From contig KN817549.1 of the NCBI GenBank assembly GCA_000827495.1, forward strand, positions 38,164 to 102,163: DNA of 64,000 nt, given 5' to 3'. This DNA is from Hypholoma sublateritium FD-334 SS-4 (taxonomy: Eukaryota; Basidiomycota; Agaricomycetes; Agaricales; Strophariaceae). Numbering within the stretch: the stretch's first letter is position 1; each line of letters starts with the position of its first letter. The notes below the pieces were generated by a model. It worked only from the letters and a program-made list of their open reading frames with translations, was not told the DNA's origin and ran no database searches. Made by a program: the position numbers and the translations under genes. Positions 1-10,849 of this stretch are shown piece after piece.

Positions 1-168
1 GACGTCGATGCACCGGAAATGGGCGAGTTGCAAGACGGTCCCCGCGACCCACAGGTGCATTTGGCAGTGGGACGAGGGCGAGGGCGCGGTCGCGGCAAGG
101 GACGATCCCGACGCACTCCCTCTCCAGGGGGTCCTCTTGTAACGCGCTCGGCGGCAGGCGCTGCCTAG
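1..168 (+). CDS. 3' end of an unidentified gene (partial)
   Basis: An open frame runs from the first base of the window to a TAG at 166-168 and gives 55 residues. The segment is rich in Gly-Arg pairs (GRGRGRGRGKGR), followed by a Ser/Pro/Arg stretch and the C-terminus AAGAA. Such RG-rich tails are common in nucleic-acid-binding proteins and in proteins accompanying transposons, but no fold is visible. Because the neighbouring 5 kb are transposon-derived, this may be the tail of another element-encoded protein. The upstream part lies outside the window. Confidence 0.5.
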   Translation, partial: DVDAPEMGELQDGPRDPQVHLAVGRGRGRGRGKGRSRRTPSPGGPLVTRSAAGAA

Positions 169-342
169 GTCGTGCCGCTGCCGCTGGTCTTCGAGTGTCA
201 CATATACGTACATGATATACCCCTGTAAATATTGCTGCTTACGTTATTGGCTGTATGTACCCTGGTTGGCAACCAGGGTACTTGTTAAATACATTTATAT
301 TGCCACATAACATTGAGATTCTAAGTAAAAAACTGATTCCGC

Positions 343-2942
343 CTACTTGCCCAGCGCTCGTGCTGCCGGCTTCCGCTGACGTTTGCCATTCGATTTACCG
401 ATGCGGAGTGCCTCTTCCGCGGCAAGCGTATCCGCGGTCATCGTTCGCTTCCGCAGCCCTTGAATTCCATTTGCGCGGCTGGGAGCATTCTCGCCTGAGG
501 TTGATGTACTTGCCTGTATGTCTTCCACCGTAGTTGGTGCTTTTCGGCGAGGTCTTGGACGTGTTGCCTCTACGCTGGATGCGGATGGTGCCGGCGTAGC
601 GGATTGCCGCGGAGTTGGCATTGGAATGGATGCGGCAATGAGCACGGGGTCAATCACTCCTTCATAAGTTTGCTCCGACGCGCTGCCGGTGATGGCGGCA
701 ACAACGGGATCAAGGCGTCCTGGCCTGAAATCCTGCTGGTCCCCTGTCGGCATGATGATTGGCCATACCGCGGTGGCAGGCAGGACATGACCGGTACTAT
801 GCGCATTGTTCCCGGCCGCATTAGAATCCAGCTCGGCATCAACATGCAATGAAGGGAATCGGTGGAAAGTTGCCATTGCGGGATGCGGGAAAGTATTTTC
901 CTGGGCTCNGTTAAATTGTGCGGCATCACTAGCTACGGCGGATACCCTCGCATCCTGCGGCAGAGGCATTGCGGCGGCAGTGGAGGCGGCTACAGATGTT
1001 CCCTGGTTCTCCTAGAATTCGCAGGTGTCAATTTATCTTTTCATGACTTCTGCNACATTGCTGGAAACATACGACTGGTATTTCTCTCTCTGCGGGATTC
1101 ATGCCGTGTATGGTGGGACCGTCAACACCAGCGTGTCCTTCCGGCTTTTCCTGCATGGTCAGTACACTTTTTTCCTCTCTACATTCATCAGAATTGACAC
1201 ACCGGCATCGTGTACATGCCATCAAAGCCATCAGGATGAACATGTGCGGCAGCGGCGAACGGTGCTGCCGCACCTTTGCGGGATGAACGCTTCCGCTTCT
1301 TCTTGGCCTTTTCTTCCCTGAGGGCATCCGCTTCTGCCGGACTCATGTCGCCCGGATAAATTGCATCCGCCAACTTGCCGTTGGCTTTCCGCCCACTGGC
1401 GACACATTTAAACCGGAATACCTTGCTAAGCGGCATGGTCCGTTGCCGGATCGCAATATTGGACAGGAAAGATTGCACGCTCTCCCGGCTCATATTACGC
1501 GGATCCCGGATTGTAATGTTTTTCGGCAGATATTCTGCGGCAATGTATGAAGCCTGCCTGCGGTGAATATCGGCGTAAGGAACGTGAGGCGTGGAGCCCT
1601 GGGTCGCTAACACTGCGGTACAGTATCAGAATTTATTACTACTCTTCCGGCAACACACAGACGCACGGTAATGTTTCCCCAGATACGCGCGTATAATGAT
1701 TTCGAGTTGCTCCTTCGACCACCTTTTACTCTCGTCGAATCCCACCAGCAGCGGCCATCCGGCATCATCNGGCTGAATTGAGACGGACGAGCCGGAGTNT
1801 GCCTGCGGCTGAGTGCCGTCAAGCGCATCTTGCAGCCGGGTAACGTAGTCCAGGACCAACTTCCGCATCCCTTTGACCGCGTCCTGGTGCTCAGCCTCAA
1901 AGCCNGCGCCAGTGACACCCAGGAGTTCACCGATATTGTCGTGGCTGCCGCAATGCTGTCAGTGTCCTTGCCGCTTCTTGCGGCAATAAGAACCACTTAC
2001 ACTTCNACGGCCAAGCGCGGTTTGCCGCCCGTTTCTTCATCCCGTGTGACGAATGATACGGTGAGAAGCCCCATTTCTAGATATTGCAATCTNGCTGCGG
2101 TGTCCATCCTCCGCGAGGAGTACAGTTTAGCTCTCCTACNGCNGCATCAATTGNGGCAAATGGTACGCAAATAGGGCAAGATGTACCTCATGCGTTCCTC
2201 AGGCGGGAAGCCTGCATCGGCAAGCCTAGCTGCTTCCTTGTCCAATGCAACTCGTTCTGGCTCAGTCATATCAGCAATAATGTTGCCGATCGCTGTCATA
2301 CGCTTGCTGAACCATCCAGGCGTGTCGGGGCCTACATCAGTCTTATTGAGCAGACGCCCAATTTCGCCGTATACTTTATTCTGTTGCTGCAGCCATACAA
2401 CGTCAGTCCTCTTCACAATTAATTTCGCTTTGCTGGGAGAGTCGCTGAGGCGCCAATTGTTCCGTATATACGCCAATATGTTCTGCACCAATATTGAATT
2501 ATTACTCGGCGATGCGCAATGGAGAACACCTACCGTAGATGACTGTTTCACATTGGTGATGCGAGGGTCATTGGGATCAATTGTCTCCCAGTACCCAAAC
2601 AANGCCGGGAGAATCTTGCGAGTGGCAATGTATTTCCTCTGGGCGGGTGTGGCAGTAGACAAATAAGCTTTTCGGAATGGCGCAATAACTGCGCGTTCTC
2701 CTGCAGTGTAGAACACCGGTTGATGTTCATTTCCGACGACGGGATTGCCTGGTACAGTANCTGGAGTGGCGTCCATTTGCACAACGGGTCAGAATAAAAT
2801 GTGGGAGTGTCGCAGAATATGCCAGAAAGATTATAAGGCTGCCACGCTGTCGCTTGGCGAGGGGCATGAGGCAGTATTTATNGTTTTGACTTACACATGT
2901 TGCCCATGAGGCAAGAAGAGGTCTACCTGGGGCAGAAACCAA
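343..2942 (-). CDS. Transposon-associated accessory protein, several exons, possibly degenerate
   Basis: Coding-like blocks follow each other on the minus strand: about 2942-2895, 2790-2147, 1868-1626, 1613-1188 and 969-343. The 2147-2782 block has the features FYTAGERAVIAPFRKAYL and TEPERVALDKEAARLADAG. The next blocks contain a segment around SKEQLEIIIRAYLGKHYR and then VPYADIHRRQASYIAAEYLP. The C-terminus is basic (KRQRKPAARALGK), suggestive of nuclear targeting. From memory, proteins of this kind accompany KDZ-type elements in mushroom genomes; their role is not known. At about 2770-2790 the reading frame changes without a clear splice site, so the gene may be damaged or the sequence imperfect (N bases are nearby). 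Exon junctions are not resolved. Confidence 0.45.
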
Positions 2943-3002
2943 TGTCGNTCACCAATAATTCCCTCGGCGAATATCTTCCCCTCTCAACCACAGTGCCTGG
3001 CA

Positions 3003-4890
3003 ATGGAGTCTTTACCTCTCAAAAGGAACAAACGCAAGAAGAATAATGTTACATACGCNGATGATGTGGGCGCACAACAATACGCCTCATATCAACGAGT
3101 TGCCGTCGTGACAAAATCCGGAGCCATTAAACATAAACGCGTGGAACAAAATCTTGCACCACCAACTCCTANCGGCAGCCTTACTACCGTGCCAGGGGAT
3201 GGAGAGCCCTCTGCACCCCCCGATCCGTCACCGCCTGCTATGGATCAGTTCCCGGACGATGTCTTAGCGGGTGTGGAGATGCCGCACACTTCCCGCCCCC
3301 GGAAGGTATGTTGCCGCAGCTGCATTCTTTCTGCCGGAATGTTGACTATTTTTAAAGACGCAGGCAGATTATATACGGCAATTCGTGTTTCAACTGCCAA
3401 ATCTCCTCGACGNGTTGCTGAGCCNCGAGGCATTACCGGCTGAGCGAGCCAGATGCCNGTCATGTGCGGATGGAAAGTGGGCGGTATGGCGTTGTGTTGA
3501 TTGCAGTTTGCCGTCACCGCAATGCCGGGGGTGTATGCGCCGCACACATTTCGCTAATCCGCTTCATNGGATTGAAAGATGGACGGGCAAGTACTTTCGN
3601 CCGGGTGGACTCTGGGAGGTAGGAATATACATTCTGGTCGTGCATCATCTAGGCATAGGAATATGCCCAACACTTAAGTGGCAAGTAGATTGCCTCNGGC
3701 GGCTTGANTTGTCCAGGGACGATGCAGAGCAGGCGGCTCTCGAACTCTCCGTAGGCGGCATGAGGGCAGCAGATCGGGAACATTCCACCCGTGGGGANTT
3801 CATCGACGACGAACCCCGCGGGAGCTCTGCGGCGGACCGTGGCAATGACGAGGATCAGTACAATGAACAACTTCAAGNGTTTCTGAACGCTACTCATTTC
3901 CGGCAATTCCATGCAAANGGGGCGGATGATCCTGGTCAGCCTCGGGTTGAAAACCCCGCCTTTGATCCCGACGATGATATAGCGGCAGGGGCGGCTGACG
4001 AGGATATTCCCGAATTTCCCAGTTATCTNGATGGGGGNGAATCCTACGCGGGCGGCATACCCAGAAGCGACGATCTGCACAATTCNTATATACGTGTCGT
4101 GCACACAAACGGCATCCACCATGTGGCCATGGTTACCTGTGATTGTCGCGGGGAAAATCAAGTTCCGCTGGATCTCATAGCTTGCCGCCTTGTGCCGGCG
4201 AGCTTTGATAGAATCCGCACGTTATTCTCCGCGCAGCTGCTAGATTATTTCAGGTTGTGTAACTTGGAATTGAAGGCATCCGCGTACCAGTTTTATCAAT
4301 TACTGCGAAGAGTAACTATGCCGACGTCACCCGCGGCAGTCGTTGACCTCTACAATGAATTCCGCCGGATGTCACGCCTTTGGCGGTGGATGAAAAAATT
4401 GAAATGGGCGGGATTTGGGCACCACAAGCGGGATATCCATTGNGTTGAACCCGGTGAATTAGCAATTTACTGCCCGGCGTGCCCGCAACCCGGCATCAAT
4501 ATTCCCGACAATTGGAAGGAAGACCCCAAGAGGTATGCGGTATTGTTATGCCCTGGAGTTACACTAACCACAGAAGCAGATGGGTGTACAAGCGGNTATT
4601 TGTTGCCGACGGAAACTTCAAAGCTGACCACGTGCGGCAGGACAGAGCGGCAGTTGATATATGGCTGTCGGAAGGCGGCGGCATGGATCCTATCAGGGAC
4701 NAATACCGGCAGTTTCTCAAAACTGCGAAAGAGNGTCTAACGGTCGGTAGTCTTATCTGGTGAATCTTCTTGGTGAATAAGTTGCTTACGTGGGATCACA
4801 GAAAGAACAGTGCGAAAATACATTTCGTGCTATTCAGAATGCAATGTTGGCATCATCGGCATGCGATATAACCGGCAAGGTTTAGCGGAA
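3003..4890 (+). pseudogene. KDZ transposase with CxC2 cysteine cluster, truncated at the 3' side
   Basis: Exon 1 (3003-3305) encodes a basic N-terminus starting MESLPLKRNKRKK. After an intron (3306-3357), exon 2 (3358-4532) carries the CxC2-like cluster typical of KDZ transposases. The pairs are CxxC at RCxSCADGK, then RCVDCSLPSPQCRGCMRRTH and a following PLHxIERW. Next comes the KDZ core start (LIACRLVPASFDRIRTLF, YQFYQLLRR, and YCPACPQPGINIP, a CPACP motif). A 41-47 nt intron with a CACTAAC branch point (from 4533) restores the frame into DGNFK and WLSEGGGM. A last recognisable block (about 4812-4882, ending CDITGK) matches the family by pattern. The expected following part with the RHG motif and catalytic acidic residues is not found; low-complexity DNA follows. 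I therefore treat it as a broken copy. Confidence 0.75.
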
Positions 4891-6095
4891 GGGCCCGCCC
4901 AGGTGATGAAAATTTTTATTGAGGTCTTCAACTGCGTCCCATTCAGTACAATTCCGCGGTTGCCGCTGCCGGCTGACAGCACACTTTGGACAGAGTCACC
5001 ACCATCATCATCGTCAGCAGCAACATCGCCGCCATCGCCATCGGCACCGACGGCGACAATACTTGCACCATCATCATCAGCGGCAACATCGCCGCCATCA
5101 GCATTGGCACTGACAGCACCTGCACCTCCATCACTGTCCGCAGCTGCACCTGCACGCGCGTCCGCGTCAGCGTCTCGTCGTGGAGCACGAGGGTCTGGAT
5201 CTCGTTCAAAGTCGGGCAGAGGGATATGAGTTTGGAGGGCATAGGCACAGCAATCTGTATAGCTTCCGTCATTGTACATTTGTCTCGTATATCACTTGGG
5301 GTGTGGGCCGTGGCTGCGCCCGGCGTTACGAGTCCTCTTTTTTGAAATGAGCATTGCATTCCGGGTAGAGTTTGTTAAATGAAGTCCTTTGATTCAGCGT
5401 GAAAAAATGGTGTTTCCAACATGGAATGGTGTTCGCGCCTTATTTGCGACTGGGCTGGCTGAACACCCGCGCATTTGGGCCAAAATGCGCCATGAGCCTT
5501 GCACTGGCACCAACCTCAAACTTCAAGTTACTTGTAACTTGATCATTGCTTACTGCTCCAAAGTGTCCAAGTAATTCAAAGGCCATTTCAATGTATGCTA
5601 TTGCTTTAAATATCTTTCCAATGAATTGCCATAGTGTGAACAGGCATATACGAGGTTACTCTTGGGTTACTCGCTCTCAAAACACCTTGCAAAGCGAGAT
5701 CCATTATGCCACAAACTTCTCAAGGACGGTGGTTGGCCCCAAGGTCAAATCAGCCAATATAAGCCATCAAATGTATTACGTATTATCCCCGGTAATCTCT
5801 ATACTCGCCTGGGCTCACCGGATAGTTCCTCTTTTGCTGATGCAAATGAATATGGGGAGCAGGTAAATGTAATATCTTGTGCAGCTCATTCATTTTTTCC
5901 CAGGCTTCTTCTCTTATACTTACATTCCCGTTTTTACTTCAGCCTCAACCTTGCAAACGGTTAACAGTACTTCGGAATCACGGCGGGGTTTTCCTGCACC
6001 CCATTATGAGGACGTCCTAGAACATCAGGCCGCACCACGTTTAGCGATTCAGAATATTCAAATTTCAATTGAAGATCGACATTGGATGGTCAAGG
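4891..6095. other. Stretch without a supportable gene
   Basis: This 1.2 kb joins the broken KDZ transposase to the NACHT gene. It holds the tandem repeat at 4999-5135 and then AT-richer DNA. Short open frames exist at 5662-5862 and 5943-6104, but no GT-AG junction keeps them in frame with each other or with the NACHT start at 6096. The segment just before 6096 may be the NACHT promoter and leader. Confidence 0.5.
4999..5135. repeat. Imperfect tandem repeat, about 66 bp x 2, CAT/GCC-rich
   Basis: The block starting with ACCATCATCATC at about 5001 recurs at about 5067. Both copies continue with AGC(A/G)GCAACATCGCCGCCAT. The composition gives long Asp/Ala-rich or Met/Leu-rich open frames on the minus strand and Ser/Pro or His frames on the plus strand; these are probably by-products of the repeat. 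Confidence 0.7.
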
Positions 6096-9038
6096 ATGTT
6101 TAATCACAGCGCCAACATCGTTATCAATGGCGGAACATTTGCCATTCAAAACCCGGGTCTGAACCCCGACATCAGGCGCCCTAGGCGGAAAGATAGTTAT
6201 GTTTCGGGATCATCTGGTAAAAAACTTCTTCTCCGAGTCAGTGATATTAAGACGTCGTTTCAGGATTGGATATCTTGTACGCATACATTGCTCCCGGCGC
6301 TATGCACGACTCAGCTGAGCGATCGAACGCCCCAGCTTGCCATCCAGATACACGAACTAAGATCCTGGCCGATGTCAGAAGTTGGATTGCAGACGATAAT
6401 CGCAAAACCAGAGTTTTATGGATCCACGGGCCCGCTGGCAGCGGAAAAACCGCAATATGCCAAACGCTGGCAGAACAATGCGAAGAAGACGAGGATCTCG
6501 CTGCGGCATTTTTCTTCGAAGGAGGTTCAGCAGGCCGTGATGATGCGCGCCTACTTGTCACGACTATCGCATACCAGATCGCGAATAATATAGAACCAGC
6601 CCGAGACCATATTTCCAACGCAGTGCTCAAGAATCCGCAACAAATCCTCGAAAAGACTTTGCGTGTCCAGATGCGGGATCTCCTCATTAAGCCATTGCAG
6701 CAGGCGGTCGCAGACGCCAGTACTTCCGTCCCTCATGCAAGATTACTACTCATCGATGGATTGGACGAGTGCAGGCCATGGGAATCCCAAGAGGATATAC
6801 TCCGTGTTATCCACGACGCTGTTACACGCAATCGATTTCCACTGTGCATCATCATTTCTTCTCGGCGCGAACCTCAAATACGCGATGCCTTCGAAGGCTA
6901 TCTTCAAGATATCACGCGGACCATCGCATTGGATGCGACGCTCAATCCCGACCAAGACATTAGAACGTATTTGCGAAGCAGCTTTGCAGACATCTTGCAC
7001 AAGCACCGTCATAATCCTGTTCTCAAATCCCTGACCTACAAATGGCCATCCGAAGCTACAATACAGACCCTTGTAGCCAAAGCGTCAGGGCAATTTATCT
7101 ATGCTACAACTGTGGTTAGATTTGTAGATGTTCGTCACGAAACTCCAACAAAACGGCTTGAAATTGCAATGGAGCTTTCAAACTACAAAGAGGATGATTC
7201 GGACTCGGGACACTTCGCACGCCCCTTTTCAGAGTTGGACAAGCTTTACCAGAAGGTTTTCGGAGAGGTCTACGACATCCAACTCACACTACGAATTCTA
7301 GGATGTATCATACTCCTGCGGGCACCTATCGACCTCGTGGACCTCGAAGACTTGTTGAAGCTCGAACCGGGAGCCGTTGAGATTTCCCTTTCTAAGCTTC
7401 ACTCCGTCCTTGATGTCTTCGATGACCCTTCCAATCGAGGCCGCTTCGTACGATTCTATCATGAATCTCTCAAGGAATTTCTCTTGAATTCAAGGCGGTC
7501 AGGACAATACTACATTGCTAGTGATCTTATACACCGCGAACTTTCCCAGTGTCTTTCGCCTTATAACCCTGAGGTGCAGTACTCTCTTACACCTTACAGT
7601 ATTTCCATTCCTTTTTTCCATCACTCTTCAGCTAAAAGTTCCAATGACAAATTTTCGCGAGCAAAACCACTGAATCTTGCTACACTGCCAGAGTGGGTTT
7701 ACCATATGTCCATGCTTGGCTCCGAATCTCTCGATGATGCACTTGTTGCCTTTCGTGGTGCCATCGCTCATCGCAACGGTGCTACAAGGGTGACCAAGAA
7801 ATTGAAGGAAAGGTATGACAGAGGCTACCTCTCTCTGTCTCAGGTTGAACTGAACGATCTTGTTGATCAACTGTCTACCTTGATCGACAAGTTCAAGCAT
7901 CTTCCTGGTAAACAACATTCGGATATTATAGAGCTCTACACCACTGCGCTCGATCTCCACTTCAAATGTCACCTGGCAATGTATTCCACGTCATCTGAAA
8001 TTCAGCTTACGACACTTGTCATTCTTGCCATGATCATGCAGGACACTCTGTCCACCCCTGCTGCAGCATTTGGGCTACTGTTGCATTTAGATTGGTCTGG
8101 ATTTGTTGATGCCACCCTGCCTTTGCGGTATTTTATGTCTTTCAGGCCGTCCATTAAGTTCATCAGCCAAGCTTTTGCCGAATTCATTGAGGATCCAGAT
8201 CGCAGCAAAGAATTCAATCCTATGTCAGACAGTATCCATGCCGATCTCACTATCTGCTGCGTGGAATTTATCAAGAAATCTAAAATTTCCGTAGATTCTG
8301 CAATTCCATTCCTATCGAAGGAAAGCCAATCGTACCCAGACTCTGACGGATTGGAAAAGTAAGATTTTGTTCGATTTATCATTTAACTGGTACAGATGTT
8401 CATTTATTCTGTCGCATTATAGGGCCTTTCTATATGCAGAAGCCAACTGGAGGCGGCATTTGAGTCGTGGAAATAGTCAAAGGCTGCTAAGCTACATCCA
8501 CTTTGTTGCCGCCCGCGATGGATATCCTCCAAAGCCATGCAAGATTCACGACCAGCTTCAATGCAATGATTTTTGCAAGGTTATAAGGGTATTCCAATGT
8601 GTCGAGGTACGTACGGAGTAACGCAGATATAAATCCATTTTCATGTTTCACAGAGGGCCAGAAAAATAGTTGATCTCATTACAGAGCCTTTGGCTTCAAC
8701 GGCTTTTGCCGAATATCTACGCTACTTGAAGGAAATCATCGAAATTAAATGTTTGGATGTACCCCAGTTTTCCAGGTAAGTGATTAAGGCAACTTCTCCG
8801 TCAAAATGTACACTGCAGAGCTGGACATATACTGAATAACCGGGGTAATAGTCTCAAACCAATGATGGAGAAATGGAGCCAAAGACTCGACTTGACCTTG
8901 CTAGAAACTCCAAAGGAGGCTCTACTCGCTGAACGTTCCGAGATGCTGAGAAGAAACGACTTCGTACAATTTCCTTATGCAATGCAGGGTGTTTTGTGGG
9001 CATCGAGAAAAAATTATAGTGGAAAGTGGCCGACATGA
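6096..9038 (+). CDS. NACHT/STAND P-loop NTPase (NLR-like)
   Basis: Five exons: 6096-6216, 6264-8358, 8423-8606, 8654-8775 and 8852-9038, giving 902 residues with consistent phases. The start MFNHSANIVINGGTF fits the common N-terminus of mushroom NACHT proteins (xxVINGGTF). Then comes the family linker PGAMHDSAERSNAP...CHPDTR, the Walker A loop GPAGSGKT at about residues 96-103, Walker B LLLIDGLDEC at about 202-211, and a sensor-like ISSRREPQI. NACHT NTPases are STAND switches that oligomerise on ligand binding; in fungi they are linked to non-self recognition and cell death. No WD40, ankyrin or TPR repeats follow. The remaining 500 residues are helical-looking and unrecognised, and the end is KNYSGKWPT. 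The ligand and effector are therefore unknown. Confidence 0.9.
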
Positions 9039-9407
9039 TTCGTTAGGTTTTTATTTTCAATAATGGTGCTGTTCCTTTTCCAGATACGTACTTTCAGAAA
9101 GCCTTTTCTTTGTTACATAACATTGCATTGACTTGATATGTCACGAGAATGAATGTACAGATGGTTAATGCTATACATGACACAATACTCAGTCTAATAT
9201 CATCGCGGAGGAGTGGGGGTGATAGATTTCGTAGATTGTGGGATTAAGGAAAGATGGAGTGGGAGTAATGCGTGGCGTGTCTTTGTAGGATGGAATAACC
9301 AAAGTGAGCGCATATGCAAAACAGAGTAGGTATTGTTCGGGCGGGCAGAACGGCGAGCGGCGAGGATATCCTAAGCGATCCCCGTTCGTATATACATTTC
9401 GTGGTCG
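9039..9407. other. Convergent 3' intergenic region
   Basis: This is the spacer between the ends of the NACHT gene (plus strand) and the C6orf136-like gene (minus strand). It is AT-rich near 9050-9160 and should hold both polyadenylation regions. I see no further gene or repeat. Confidence 0.5.
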
Positions 9408-10626
9408 TTATGCACCTTTTCCGCTGGGCGCGGAGTCCTTGAAAGCAGCGCCGTTCGGGTTGGGCCGCGGACCCGCCTCGCCCCATCCCAGCAGTTTACC
9501 AAGGGTGGAATGCAGTGAGTCGTACACAGCCTGATGTGGCGCGGGATGTATCGAATTGACGATATGTACATGGATCAGCCCGGTGACCGGCGAGAATGTG
9601 TACGTTGATTCACTATTGAAGGGGGGCATCAGCATCGCGGGCAAGCGCACGAAGACCGGGTAGCAACATACATCTCCCATTCTGCACGCTTGCCAGTAAC
9701 TCGCGCAACGCCGGCGACAACCTGGCGCAGCACGACGCTCTTTTGACGCGCACTCCGGAGGGTCGAACCGGCATCTGGTTTTGTAAGAGAATACGACTCA
9801 GGCGCGTTAACCGTCATCTTTGTGAGCGAAACATTGAGATCGGAGTACAGCGCGTTCATCGTGCGCCTAAGCACGCCTGCAGAGGCGACGTAGAGCTGGA
9901 GGCCTGGCCATGATGAACAGCGATATCATCGAACGAAGCGGCGCATGCATACCATCGATGTGGAATGTTTTAGGAAAGGGAGCGGGCAGTTCTAATGGGG
10001 GAGTGTACGATAGGCGGATGTGAGGGCTATAAATATGTGCATCGGCATCTTGACGCGTGTCATTGGGTTCTAGGAAGGGGATATTTGGAGTTGAGATGCC
10101 CCCCGCAGTATTGGGAGTACCATCTGCGTTTACTGAGGTGATAAGGCCGATGTCAAAAAACTCGGGGAGGGTCTCCTGCAGAACATATATTCCCCGGCCT
10201 TGCATGTATTTGAATGGCCCGAACACAACATGGATTAACGCGGAACTGACCTGTGCGTATTTCCCAGTCGTTATCGGAGAGCTCGGGCGGAGTATCAGGA
10301 TTTGGGTCCGGGGAAGATTGGAAAGGTGGTTCAGAATGCAGTGCAAGACTGGATCCATTCCGTCGCGGGTCGCTGTTTCTTCGACGGTCAGGGGTTTTCG
10401 GCAGGAGTTGAAAACATGGCTGTGATGGTCTGACTTGTCTGACCGAGGATGACGATAGGCGAATGGATGATTTTGGGGTGTGCAGAAGGCGAGTTGGTTT
10501 AGATAATGTCGAAGATGAACATACGTGTCGGTTGAACATGTCGTCAAAACAAGTTGAACGAGGCACGCGTCGGGTGGGTTGGAGAAGGTTTGCAACATGC
10601 CGGAGCTGGGCGATGTTTGGCGGCAT
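9408..10626 (-). CDS. C6orf136/DUF2358-like protein, probably mitochondrial
   Basis: Four exons on the minus strand: 10626-10251, 10198-9953, 9903-9672 and 9612-9408, giving 352 residues. The first 100 residues are rich in Arg and Ser with few acids (RLSSSSVRQVRPSQP), as in a mitochondrial presequence. The conserved body runs from RGIYVLQETLPEFFDIGLI through YSPHIRLSYTPP and LYVASAGVLRRTMNALYSDL to STYTFSPVTGLIHVH and NSIHPAPHQAVYDSL. The order (short acidic helix, IYSxxIxL strand, RxxxxxLYxDL helix, STYxFxxxxGLIxxHxV near the end) matches my memory of human C6orf136 and plant DUF2358 proteins. That family has a SnoaL/NTF2-like look and no established function. The introns are 52, 49 and 59 nt. 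A start at 10539 is also possible. Confidence 0.7.
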
Positions 10627-10849
10627 CGTGGATTACAAACACGCCCCAAACCAGGCGCGTCGTTCAGGCCTCCCCAGTGAACTATAGTGAGACCGGAGAT
10701 GAGATGGTAATATATCCCTTCGGCCCACATATCACTGCCATCCTCGTCAAAGTTCTACTGGAGGCTGATTGCTTGTCGGAGAACCTAGCGGATGACAAAC
10801 AAGGACCCAAGCGGAACCGCCGACGAAATTCCACAGTGGAGCGTGTCGG

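Larger units (their letters stand above)
343..4890. mobile_element. KDZ-type DNA transposon block, ends not resolved
   Basis: Two divergent coding regions start 60 bp apart around 2.95 kb: a KDZ transposase to the right and an accessory protein to the left. Divergent accessory/transposase pairs are usual for KDZ elements of fungi. About 33 isolated N bases fall between 909 and 4735 and none occur elsewhere in the window, as expected if the assembler merged non-identical copies of a repeat. I could not find terminal inverted repeats, so the true limits are unknown. The right side is damaged, because the transposase stops before its catalytic C-terminal half. Confidence 0.55.

Noticed and set aside
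4830..5279. 149-codon Asp/Ala-rich minus-strand frame
   Set aside because: It is produced by the 66-bp CAT/GCC repeat; no conserved pattern and overlapping frames on both strands are equally open.
5200..5359. Possible fragment of a second KDZ C-terminus on the minus strand (AVPMPSKLISLCP)
   Set aside because: The resemblance to the PLPS segment near the KDZ C-terminus is too short and is lost after a few residues.
5546..6104. Candidate upstream exons of the NACHT gene
   Set aside because: No GT-AG combination keeps the frames at 5662-5862 and 5943-6104 together or joins them to the MFNHSAN start.
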